A stretch of DNA of 64,000 bases from Elgaria multicarinata webbii (Eukaryota > Chordata > Lepidosauria > Squamata > Anguidae), in NCBI RefSeq assembly GCF_023053635.1, contig NC_086177.1:99978001-100042000 (forward strand), given 5' to 3'. Positions 11,607 to 21,507 of the stretch are shown here, one piece after another. The notes beneath the pieces were generated by a model. That model ran no database searches. It worked only from the letters and a program-made list of their open reading frames with translations, and had not been told where the DNA came from. Each line of letters begins with the position of its first letter. The stretch's first letter is position 1. Position numbers and translations under genes: made by a program.

Positions 11607-12657
11607 GCTCAGGTGGCATTGGGCGATGCATGCGTTTCTCTGGCATGGTTCTGTCTCGAGGAGTTCTTGGAAGTGCTTCAGAGCGGTATCAGTTCTGGAG
11701 CACTGCTCCAACCTTAGGAAACAACATTTTGTTTCTCTAGCCCATCCCTTCACTCTCGATAGCTGTTGGCAGCGATAGCCAAGCTATCCGTTTTAAAGGC
11801 TCTGTGCACTATGTAAACCTTGGGCCAAGTGTAGTAATCAAGGAATATGTCATCCTAGATAATAGCAATTCTCAGGGAACACTGCTGACTTGCTGATGAC
11901 TTTCTGTTTCTTCACCTCTTTGGGTGTGGGGAAATGGGGTAGAGTGAGCGCACAACTGGGTAGCACCAGCACCTTGCCAGGAGGAAGTTTTTCACTGAAA
12001 TAAATGTCTCCTTGTTTACGAAGTAGCTTCATCGTGACTCAAGGGTTTTACTGCAGACCCACCCTTTTGATCTGCTTGGAAGACTGACTTCCTCCCTACC
12101 CCCCAGCATGCCGTTTCTGCTGGGTGCTTTTTATTGGCCCCTTCGCCTTTTTTTTTTCTTTTCTGCATGGCTGGAAGCTAGATCTTTGGGTGGAGTGGAC
12201 CGAGAGTCCTTTTTTAAACCATTTATTCAGGGGAGATCCACCGGTGAGATTTTCAGTATACCTACGTCACAAACTTCTCTAACGTTTTGTCCTGGGTTAA
12301 CTTTTGTGACTTCTCCCAAAGGAGCCTTGGGGTTGTAGTTTTGGGAAGGTGCTGAGACATTTCTAGTAGAGATTCTTACCTTCTCACCACAGAAGTAGAG
12401 CTTCCAGGTACCCTGGGCAGAAACAGAGAGTGATAAAACTGTTTTCCGTCTGTAGTGGAGATATGTCCAGATTCTTTCTATAGCACCCAAGTATTGCCCT
12501 GATGTTGTGTGATTTGGTATTTATACGTGAGGCGGGGCAAAGAAATTAACCTGGCACAAGGACAATGCGATGGTTTTGTTTTGGTGGGTGGTGGGTTTTT
12601 TTGGAAAAGTGCTCTAGCAAAATAGGTTTCGACTGACTTTTGCTTCAGATTAGACTT

Positions 12658-12768
12658 TCCCACCCTGGTGCATTCCAGATGTGTTGGATTGCAACTCCCA
12701 TTATTCCCTGCCAGCATGGCCAATGATGGGAGTTGTAGTCCAACATTTGGAAGACACCAGCTTGTGGA
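12658..12768. mobile_element. ACTCCCA fold-back element, copy 3
   Basis: Both arms well kept (GCAACTCCCATTATTCCC / ATGGGAGTTGTAGTCCAAC). Confidence 0.75.
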
Positions 12769-12846
12769 AAACTGCTTCACGTTCTATATTAGGTTCTCTT
12801 TGGCCTGGCTTTGCTTCATCATTTGGCTAGAAATGTGGATTTCTTC

Positions 12847-12949
12847 CACAGATATATTGGATTACAACCTCCAGCATCCCTAACTATAAGTCAAGTTGAC
12901 TGGGGCTGATGGGAGTTGTAGTCCAAAACATCTGGAGGGCACCAGGTTA
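12847..12949. mobile_element. ACTCCCA fold-back element, copy 4
   Basis: Left arm decayed, right arm ATGGGAGTTGTAGTCCAAAA with CTGGAGGGCACCAGGTT intact. Lies only 80 bases from copy 3. Confidence 0.7.
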
Positions 12950-12962
12950 CTTACCCCTTTTC

Positions 12963-13330
12963 TAATCTTATTAGGACTATGGGTCACCCAATGAAATTGA
13001 CTGGCAGTAGATTCAGGAAAAACTGAAGAAAATGTTTTCATTTAATTTCTGTGGGTGACTCCAAGCTCTAGCATTATGAGAGAAGGATGGTGAAGGATGT
13101 AGAGAATGTGGATAGAGAGAAGTCTTTCTCCCCCTCCTGTAATATTAGAACTTGGGGTCACCCAATTAAATTGATTGGCAGTTCTGTTCTCCTTCGCATC
13201 TTCTAGCACATTACTATAACCTTTTCCTACAGTGAACCTGTAGTTACTGTGGCTTCAGAGGACGGACAAAATAATGTAATTTTTCTATTGCCACAAGATG
13301 TGGTGATGGCCATTGACTTAAATGGCTTTA
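12963..13330 (+). mobile_element. CR1/L2-type LINE 3' region fragment
   Basis: Segments GGGTCACCCAATGAAATTGA, GAGAATGTGGATAGAGAGAA and GATGTGGTGATGGCCATTGA correspond to 27545-27745 of the LINE at 26549. The GGGTCACCCAAT block occurs twice (about 12980 and 13155), suggesting two overlapping fragments or an internal duplication. The fragment stops where fold-back copy 5 begins. Confidence 0.6.
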
Positions 13331-13431
13331 AGCAGACTCCAACTCCCACCATCCCCAGCCCACATGGCTATTGTTCAGGGATGATGGACATTGTAGTCCA
13401 ACAAAATCCAGGAGGCCATTTGTTTCCAACC
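13331..13431. mobile_element. ACTCCCA fold-back element, copy 5
   Basis: CTCCAACTCCCACCATCCCC left arm; ATGGACATTGTAGTCCAAC right arm. It sits at the broken end of a LINE fragment. Confidence 0.65.
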
Positions 13432-14371
13432 CCTGATATATACTATGACCCAACCTATACCAGAAGAACCCCAACTTTAGACCTCCTTGCTTCTACCAAT
13501 TTTGTCTTCTTTTTAAAGACTGAATGACAAAGTAGATAAGGATGAATGCTATTCTAAAACGTGTTGTTCCAGAACATAATAAAAAGGTGTCAATTTTCCC
13601 ACAAATTTCTCAGTTTGTTGTCTAAGATAACAACTTGTGAAATGGGTCAAGATAGTAATAAAGGCAGTGTTTCAAACCTTCTTAAACTGCTCCACAAGGA
13701 ATGGTGCTGAAATTTTCTTCCAGTACTATGCAATACCTACCTTTGCTGCAGCCAACAAATTATCTTCACAAACTCAATCTGTGGCATCAACAATATAATA
13801 CAAATAACCTAACAATGCTTTTTTTTTAGGTTGAGGAAATACATCATACCCTTCAATTTCTTAGATGAACTTAAGTATATCTATCCAAAACATTAACAGC
13901 ACAGGACATGACCAAAATATGCAAAAACAATTGGTATGTAACACCTCCAACAGATTCAGGTGAGGTGTAAGAAATATGATGCAATCTGTGAGGAGTTAAA
14001 TACCACAAATACATTTTGAAGACATTTTCTGTGAAAGCTACTGCTAACAACCGGTTTAGTATAAATCAAACGACCCTTCTTTATCTATGTAATATTCAGA
14101 TCATTTCCCAATTTGTATGGTGTAACTAACCATGGCTTGAGCAAACCACAGTTCCCTAAATTCAGATGTGAAAATGGAACAGTGGTTAGTTAAAAAATGA
14201 AAGCAGGGCCTTTTGATCTCTGCCTTGCACATGTGAAATAAGAGAGTGAGGAAAGCCATATCTTTCTCCCAAGAATGCCCCTGGGAATGATGTAATGTTG
14301 TTCCTGTTGGCAGATTATGCCGCAAATGAATGTCGCCAGACTGTTCATGCAACTCCACCACTGCTTTTTCT

Positions 14372-14690
14372 TAGAGTGACCGTATGAAAAGGAGGACAGG
14401 GATCCTGTATCTTTAACAGTTGTATTGAAAAGGGAATTTCAACAGGTGTCATTTGTATATATGGAGAACTGGTGAAATTTCCTCTTCATCACACCAGTTA
14501 AAGGTGCAGGTGCCCTGCCCTCTTTTAAATCTGGTCACTCTAGTATAGCTCCTGCAGCTTTAACTGTTGTGATGAAGAGGCAATTTCACCAGGTTCTCCA
14601 TATATACAAATGACCCCTGCTGAAATTCCCTTTTCTATGCAACTGTTAAAGATACAGAAGCACTGTCCTCCTTTTCATATGGTCACCCTA
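14372..14690. mobile_element. 319-bp fold-back hAT-like element, copy B
   Basis: Same length and ends as copy A (TAGAGTGACCGTATG / CATATGGTCACCCTA). TTTTTCT abuts both ends, an imperfect trace of the 8-bp duplication. Left and right halves pair across most of their length. Confidence 0.8.
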
Positions 14691-15118
14691 TTTTTCTCCA
14701 ATTAAAGAAAGTGGTGGTGAGTAGATCTTCTGCCACCTTGTCTTATAAATAATGGTACTCCTCCATCCCAAATACAAAACAATCGTATTATTCAGGGGCA
14801 ATAGTAAACCCTATAGTCAAGATTAACTACAGTTCTGGGTTTGGACATAACAACAAACCTGGAGGAGGAGAGGGGGGTTCTTATAAGCGTGACACCCATC
14901 CATGTAATGCTAATCCAGGGGTGAAGAAGACGCGGGCCACATGCAGCATCCCCCCACCCCCATTCCCCCTATTGTTTTTAAACTGAAAAAAAGGGAGGGG
15001 GGTTGCTGCCAAAATTTGGTGGCAAACTACTACATAAGCTCAGAACAGACAAAGTTAGCTTGTTTCCACTGGAGCTTGGAGTAGGGCCTGCAGCAGGTTG
15101 GGGGTGGGGGGTGATCAA

Positions 15119-15200
15119 AGAATCAGAATAGTAGAGTTGGAAGGGGCCTATAAAGCCATCAAGTCCAACTCCCTGCTCAATGCAGGAATCCAGTTTAGAG
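15119..15200 (-). mobile_element. CR1 LINE 3' end (short)
   Basis: AGTAGAGTTGGAAGGGGCCT and AGTCCAACTCCCTGCTCAAT are reversed CR1 3' end sequence. Confidence 0.75.
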
Positions 15201-15252
15201 CCTAACTGACAGACGGGCCCCTGGGCCACCCAAGGTTGCCCACCCCTGTGCT

Positions 15253-15289
15253 AAAGCATAGTTTAGCATTATGTCTGAATCAAGTCAGT
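15253..15289. mobile_element. Remnant of the GGTTCAGACAACA fold-back family
   Basis: AAGCATAGTTTAGCATTATG followed by TCTGAATC matches one arm of the element at 3904-4013. Confidence 0.45.
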
Positions 15290-15291
15290 TA

Positions 15292-15408
15292 CAACCTGGT
15301 GTCCTCCAGATGTTTTGGACTTCAACTCCTATCAGCCCCAGCCAGCATGGCCAATGGAACGGCATGGTGGGAGTTGTAGTCCAGTACATCTGGAGGGGAA
15401 GCCTGGCT
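15292..15408. mobile_element. ACTCCCA fold-back element, copy 6
   Basis: One of the best copies: CTCCAGATGTTTTGGACTTC, CCAGCCAGCATGGCCAATGG and ATGGTGGGAGTTGTAGTCC are all present. Confidence 0.8.
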
Positions 15409-16444
15409 TACGTGTACACCTAAAGTGTAATGTGTGAAGCCTCTCAGGAAAGCGAGGAGCTCTTCCTTGGAATCATCATAAGAGGGGACCTGAGTTCTCA
15501 TCTAATGGAAAGACCCAGAGCCCAATTTCCCAGCATCCCTAGCACTGTAGCTTTCCAAACCTGAACTCTTGCGAAGGCCATCTGCTCTCTCTGAAACCCT
15601 TGCTTAGATTGAATTATGAAGGCTATACTGCAGAGGTTTGACAGAACCATGTCTGTCTCTCGTCCTTGGGACACTGACCTGTGGCTGAACTGCCCTGAAT
15701 AATCACCTAAAAGGTCTTTTACTCTGACGACTGGCTTACTGCTTTGGGAGGAGTACTGATAAGTCAGTCATTCCTCACCATATGTCTGAGTTGTGAAACC
15801 TTAATGCTTCGGAGGGGTGTGGTCCTTGGTGCAGAGTTTATTTTTAAATTTCAGTCCTTTATCCATGAGTAGTCCGAACAGGTGATTCACTTCTGCAAAT
15901 TCAAATATTGGTGTATTGCTCTATAAACAGGCTCCGGCCCTGCTCAGGTGGATTAAAGAACAAAGGTCCCTCTATCTCTATTCACCTTGGAGCAAGTAGT
16001 GTCTAGAATGTAAACTTTGAACACAGAACTCTTTACTTTTCCTCAGTCTGGATATTAAAAAGAAAAGGGGAAAAAAAATCTGTGGCAAAGCATGGTACTT
16101 CATTCCAAGTCTGCAGGGTGTGTGTTTTTCCTTTCAGGCTTGAGATGAAGGCTAGAAGATTGAGCAGATGCTTAATTAGGTTAACCAGCAGAGAGCCTTG
16201 GCACCTTAAAGACAAACAGATTTATTATGGTATAGGCTTAAATGGACTGGGGCCACCTCCATCAGGTTTATCTTGTATCTGATGAAATGGACTCCAGTTC
16301 GCCAAAGGTTATGCCATTAAAAATAAAATAAAATCTGTTGCTCTTAAACTTAAGGTTGTATAAGACTCCCTGTTACTTTCGCTTCTTCAGTGGCTACCTC
16401 TTTGGAAGCTAATTAGGTTGGAAATAGGATGTGCTGGCAATATT

Positions 16445-16470
16445 TTGTGTGTGTGTGTGTGTGTGTGTGT
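16445..16470. repeat. (GT)n microsatellite
   Basis: About 13 GT units. Confidence 0.95.
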
Positions 16471-17043
16471 ATATGACAGATAGCTTTACTTCAGTCGTGT
16501 GGCCAGTCATACACCCACCCACACCAATAATAAATCATGCTTGTATCTCTAGTAGTATCTGGACCTCTCATATCATTTGGAAGGGCGAGAAAAGGAATAG
16601 CGCTAAATATAATATAGCATAATTTTGAACAGCACACATCAGTTCAAGCCAAGTTGGATGGGCATGGTGTGATGCTCTATTAAAATGAAAGAGGGCACAT
16701 GCTGAGCCCTGCCATCATCAACCAGAGGACTGAACACTATTGGGAGGTTGCACCCACTGTTTCCCAGAAAGAACATCAGAGCAAAGGGAAGACCAGACTG
16801 GCGCCAGCCTTCACCCACAAAGGAAACATCTTCAAGGAGCTTGCTTCCCATCCCACCTACCCTACCAGCCAGAAAGAACACTCTGTTCCAAATGCCAGAT
16901 GCCCTGGTACTGTAGCAGTTTCGGGGAGGATGTACAGGCATCCGCTATCAGCCACAGGACTAAGTGCTGCTGGGTTGTGTGTGTATCTGTTCGGTTTTTG
17001 TTCTGTTATATCGAACAGTTGCAAGCCACCTTTGAGGATCACC

Positions 17044-17986
17044 TGTGGAAGCTGAATGGTGTGAGATTCAGGACAGATAAACGGAAAGACCTCTTCACAC
17101 GGTGCATAGTATGGAATTTGCTGCCACATGATGTAATGGTGGCCACCAATTTAGATGGCTTTAAAAATGGGTTAGACCAGTGGTTCCCAAAGTGGGCGGT
17201 ATTGCCCCCTTGGGGGCGGTGGGATTGCATAGGGGGGCGTTAAGAGGCAAGGAAGCAGCAGGGGGGCGCTCGAGGTGGTCTTTTCCGAGAAGCGCCTCTC
17301 CAGAAGGTCTTAAAACCCAGGGATACTTTTATGGGAGAAGGTAGTTTGGTCCTAAGCCATATAGGGGAAGAATCCACACATGTATTAATACTATTTAAGA
17401 AGAGTCCTTTTAACGGTGAATTGAAATATTTCAAAAGCACCAAAACACTAATGAAGAGACATACCCTGCTTGGTGTGCCCCGCCACGCTGGCTGCAAAAC
17501 GGAGGCGTTCGCTCTCTTTTCCCTCCCTCCCTCGGCAAGCCTGCGGCAGGTGCTTTGGAATCAATATTCCATTAATTGTTACTGTTTTGAATTTTATTGT
17601 TATTATCTTCCTTAGTGGGTCGTTGAAAACCACTATTCTGAATAATGATTTTTATAGGGTAGGGTAGGGGGCGCTGGGCATGAGTTTGTGGAACCAAGGG
17701 GGCGGTGACCTGAAAAAGTTTGGGAACCACTGGGTTAGACAAATTTCATGGAGGAGAAGATTATGAATGACTACTAGTCTTGATGGCTATATGCTACCTC
17801 CAGTATCAGAGGTGGTATGTCTATGTATACCAGTTGCTGGGGCCCACAGCTGGGAGGTTTGCTGTTGCACACATGTCCTACATGGCAGGTTTCCCACAAG
17901 CATCTGATTGGCCATTTTGTGAACAGTAAGCCAGACTGGATGGACCTTTCATCTTATCTAGCAGGGATCTTCTTATGTTGTTACAT
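17044..17986 (+). mobile_element. CR1/L2-type LINE 3' end, interrupted by a hAT element
   Basis: The LINE reads ATGGTGTGAGATTCAGGAC, TTAGATGGCTTTAAAAATGG up to 17177, resumes at 17741 with AAATTTCATGGAGGAGAAGA and ends near TCTTCTTATGTTGTTACA. It parallels 27625-27998 of the LINE at 26549. The intervening 555 bases are a separate transposon. Confidence 0.8.
17178..17732. mobile_element. Non-autonomous hAT transposon (555 bp) with perfect 8-bp TSD
   Basis: Terminal inverted repeats CAGTGGTTCCCAAAGT and CTTTGGGAACCACTG-type ends pair exactly over about 14 bases. GGTTAGAC is duplicated on both sides (17170-17177 and 17733-17740). CAGTGGTTCCCAA-type termini and an 8-bp duplication are diagnostic of hAT elements of the Charlie/Zaphod kind. 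Subterminal GGGGGCGGT motifs occur at both ends. No transposase-length frame is present. Confidence 0.9.
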
Positions 17987-18904
17987 TAGCTAGTTGTCCT
18001 CTCCCAGTTATCTTTGATGTGGCTGCCTGTATGACATTGTCTTTCTACCAGCCATTGAACCTATACCAGAAATTAGGTAGTAAAGAATAAGGCCTTTTCC
18101 TATCTTTCCCACCCCTGCTGCACATCAGATATCCCCATTCTGATTTCTTTTTCTAGTAAAGCAAATTGACTCATGTTTCTCATGTGAGCTGCTATTCTGG
18201 TGAGGGCAACTCACTTGTATTTATGGCCCTCTTGTGATGGGGGATGGCTCCCTGTTAGTGCCTGGTATTTTAATAGTCCTTAGGGATGTGCTTGGGAGGA
18301 GGAAGTAATTGGGGAGGTGATGGGGGTGCCCCTATTGACGAAATTACAGGGAGAGATATGACATGGGGGGGAGAGATGAGGGAATAGACACTAATTGCCT
18401 GCACCCACATCTGGTTTCCCACCCAACCAGATGGAGACTGGTTGCCTTGTCAACTTGCTCTCAGATCTGCTGGTGCTATTAATGAATGCCAGGTGAGTTC
18501 ATAGTAACACCTCTCTCATCCATAATCTGATCATGGATGAGAAAGCAGACCTGGTGAGACTTGGGTGAGGCAGCCAGGTGAGGTTCATTTATCTCAGCTG
18601 TGCTCACACTAGTATTTGGTACAGTATCAGCATAGTCCTGAAGGCTGGGGGTTTCCACAGTGTATGAGAGTTCTCCCTCCCTCTCCTACCTGTCGGAAGG
18701 TATTCTTCAGCCATTTCATCTTTTCCTCCTTAGCAGATTTGGGGGTGGGGGAGACAGAAGAAGCAATGGGAAAACACGGGAGGCATAGACATGGAAGATG
18801 ATGACCTCTGGATCCACCTTATGAATGAAGCAGGGCAATAGTACAATAGAAGGCTTATCTAGAGAGCATCCAAAGAAATTTTCCTCCAAGGCTGTACCCA
18901 TGGC

Positions 18905-19070
18905 TCTTCCACCCACCTTACCCCACTTTATCCTTAAAACAACCCTATGAGGTTGGTTAGGTGGCGAGATTGTGACTAACCAAGAGCCATCCAATGAGCC
19001 TCATGGCTGAGTGGGAGATTTGAACCTTGGTTCAGTATTCAATGCTGCCCTTGTACTAGTAGGAATGGCC
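18905..19070 (-). mobile_element. tRNA-derived SINE, degraded
   Basis: AAAACAACCCTATGAGGTTG, CATCCAATGAGCCTCATGGC and GAGTGGGAGATTTGAACC form the reversed body of the same SINE family as 10564-10802; the tRNA head is poorly kept. Confidence 0.55.
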
Positions 19071-19500
19071 GCTAGTGCAACAGGAAGCTAGTGCTTGGTA
19101 ACACAACTAGAAACTAGCCCAAACGTGCACTTCCAGAATGGGACATGTCCATGGAACTTGCAGGCCTGTCCCATTCCATAAGTGCCAGGTTGAACTAGTT
19201 TCTTGGGTTGTGCTAGTGGTTGTTCCTGCTGCTGCAGCACAATTGGTACTAACAGGCTGGCAGCACTGGATGTTGCTCCATCCTAAATTGACCACATAGG
19301 ACAACTAACAGTCAGTTAATCATATGCATTTTTAATCAATGAATGAACAATTAGCAGTGCAACCTTTATACATGTTACACTCATTTAAGTCTCACTCTGT
19401 ACAATGCATGCATAGGATTGCACCCTAAGTACAGAACGGGAGCCAGAACATCTGAGCAACCACTACCACAACCCACAGTGCCTCTTGCATCTGCCACTAA

Positions 19501-20024
19501 GGGCATGGCTAGACGGGGCAATATCCTGGGGATTGCCCTGCCCTGGGATCGTCCCTGTGCGTTCATATGACGCACAGAGGATCCTAGGAGCAGGGAGGGA
19601 TGATCCCTCCCTTGGCCTGGGGTATCACCCTACCCTATTAGCCTGCTTTTTCCATGGTCTCAGGAGGATCCCAAGACCGCGGAACGTGTGGCCAGGCGTT
19701 GTTGGTTGTCCTGGCTCCTTGTGAGTAATCGCAAGGACCCGGGCACGGGGCACAGAGCTCTTCAGGCGCTCTGTGCCCATTGGGAGTGGGGTGGGGGGAG
19801 CAGGGATTTAAAAAAAAACCAAACCACACACACCCTATCTTTTGCGATCAAGCGCTTGTGCACTCCTTCTCCTTTAAGAAATAAAACAAAATGGCGGGCG
19901 TGATGGCCTCTTCCTCCTGGGACATCACATGGCGCATGTAGACAGAGGGGGAGATCTCACGATAACCATATCACAAGATCCTCCCCCCTCCGTCGCGCTA
20001 GACCCGGTAGGTCTAGCCATGCCC
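19501..20024. mobile_element. Harbinger-like non-autonomous element (524 bp), TAA target duplication
   Basis: The ends GGGCATGGCTAGAC and GTCTAGCCATGCCC are exact inverse complements. TAA lies directly outside both ends (19498-19500, 20025-20027); a 3-bp TAA/TTA duplication is the PIF/Harbinger signature. The interior is GC-rich for the window, with several CpGs and the palindrome-like pair CTGTGCGTTC / GACGCACAG. No transposase frame. Confidence 0.75.
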
Positions 20025-20100
20025 TAAGAGCAGCAGAGAACAGCTGCGCCCACAGCCTGGGTGAAGACGTGCTGCTAGTGAGGGACACCCACCTCTTGGC

Positions 20101-20188
20101 CATGCATTTTACTGTATTTTAAACAAATTGTAAGCCACTCTGAGGACTTCAGGTGTAGATAAATCTTTCAACTGAACAAATAAACCTC
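20101..20188 (+). mobile_element. LINE/SINE 3' tail, L2-type
   Basis: AATTGTAAGCCACTCTGAGG followed by AGATAAAT...AAATAAAC is a typical L2-type 3' tail. Confidence 0.5.
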
Positions 20189-20480
20189 CTTACATTTGGA
20201 CATGGATACGGCAGTAGTTCTGAAGAAAACAGTATAACTGTGTGACATCAGTCAGCAACTCAGAAGATGCATTCCGTTCTGCGCAAGACAGAATGAGGAA
20301 TGCTTCTTCCAAGATGGCACCCATCACCCATGGATTTGTAAGTCCTTACTTTAAAAGATAATTAATACTTTAAAACAAAACCCAAAAAAACCTGCCCAGT
20401 TAATTGGCGTCACTTTTTTAAATCAGTTAATCAAGTTGATTAATTGTTTCATCCTTCATTTTGATATTTCTGTTTTAAAA

Positions 20481-20508
20481 TTATTTATTTATTTATTTAT
20501 TTATTTAG
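20481..20508. repeat. (ATTT)n microsatellite
   Basis: Seven TTTA units, probably the tail of a reversed L2-type fragment that includes the following GGTGCTATATCA. Confidence 0.9.
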
Positions 20509-20937
20509 ATTGGTGCTATATCATTTTTTACATTTTCATGCATTGTAAGAGTCTTGTAGGTCCTATTATAGAAAGAAAGGCAGCAACATAAATTAAATAA
20601 ATAACTTCTGTCCTATCTCCGTGGAGTGGGCATATTAGAGAGAGCACTTCATATATGTTCAGAGACCCTCTTTATTGTGATTTCACATGATTGAGGACTC
20701 ATCCTGAGCAGTGAGAAGAGATTCCCTAGCCAGGCTGAGCCTTGGTTCGAGTTAATACTTGCAAATACTATAGAACAAATAGTATATAGCACAGCGTTAT
20801 CCATGCTTCGCACAGAAAATGCACACTTGTTTACTGGAAGAAAATAAAATCCCGCAAATCTTTGTTCATCTGCATCATCTCTCCTCACATGTCATCGATA
20901 ACCTTCCTTATCTGTGTGGTGCTGATGTTTTGTGCGT

Positions 20938-21010
20938 ATTGATTGATTGGTTTAAAACATTTGTATCCCACCCTATATCACTAGGATCCCAGGGCAGCGT
21001 ATCATTCAGG
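20938..21010 (-). mobile_element. L2-type LINE 3' end fragment
   Basis: GATTGATTGGTTTAAAACAT then TTGTATCCCACCCTATATCA and GGGCAGCG resemble reversed LINE 3' UTR ends common in reptiles. Confidence 0.4.
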
Positions 21011-21422
21011 ACATCTGCTTTGGAGACAGTAACTAATTTAGGAGCTCTGTGCAACCCCAAACCTTAAGTATTACAGCATGGACTGTAATTAGGTGAAACT
21101 GCTGCCTCCTCTTCCCCCAACCCTCTTCTCAAACTTGATCAAGACGCGCTCAGCACTAGAGCGTGTACTCCGTATGCACACAGTCCCTGGGTCCAGTCAC
21201 AAGCATCCCCAGTTAAAAGGGATCATAGGTTGCAGGCCTGGGAGAGGTCTCTGCCTAAGAGAGCTGCTGCCTGTCCCAGTTGACCAGAGATGGCCTATAA
21301 AACAGCTCTTTATGAACATTTTCAAAGTCTGGCTGCTTCATGCAATACACATTCCGAAACTTATAAGACTTAGAAAATGTGGGACCACTTCGGAGAGCAC
21401 CAATATATGCAGTCTCTTAAGC

Positions 21423-21507
21423 TGCAATCCTACACACCCATACCTGAGAGTAAATTGCCTTGATCCCAGTAGGACTTACTTCTGAGTAATCATGCCTAGG
21501 ATTGCAC
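21423..21507. mobile_element. TGCAATCCTA fold-back repeat, copy 1
   Basis: Starts GCTGCAATCCTACACACCC and ends CATGCCTAGGATTGCAC; GCAATCCTA and TAGGATTGC are inverse ends and AGTAAATT/ACTTACTT continue the pairing. About 85 bp, non-coding. Other copies at 39493 and 57705. Confidence 0.65.

Larger units (their letters stand above)
10191..12657. other. Presumed NSMCE2 intron between listed repeats
   Basis: 10191-10563 and 11615-12657 hold nothing recognised; a short GATATA run lies at 10935-10962. Confidence 0.45.
13432..17043. other. Presumed NSMCE2 intron between listed repeats
   Basis: 13432-14371 is AT-rich and may be old LINE sequence but no family could be named. 15409-17043 holds only the (GT)n array. 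Confidence 0.4.

Noticed and set aside
12200-12700. Possible small genes on the minus strand
   Set aside because: Frames overlap fold-back repeats and have no motif.
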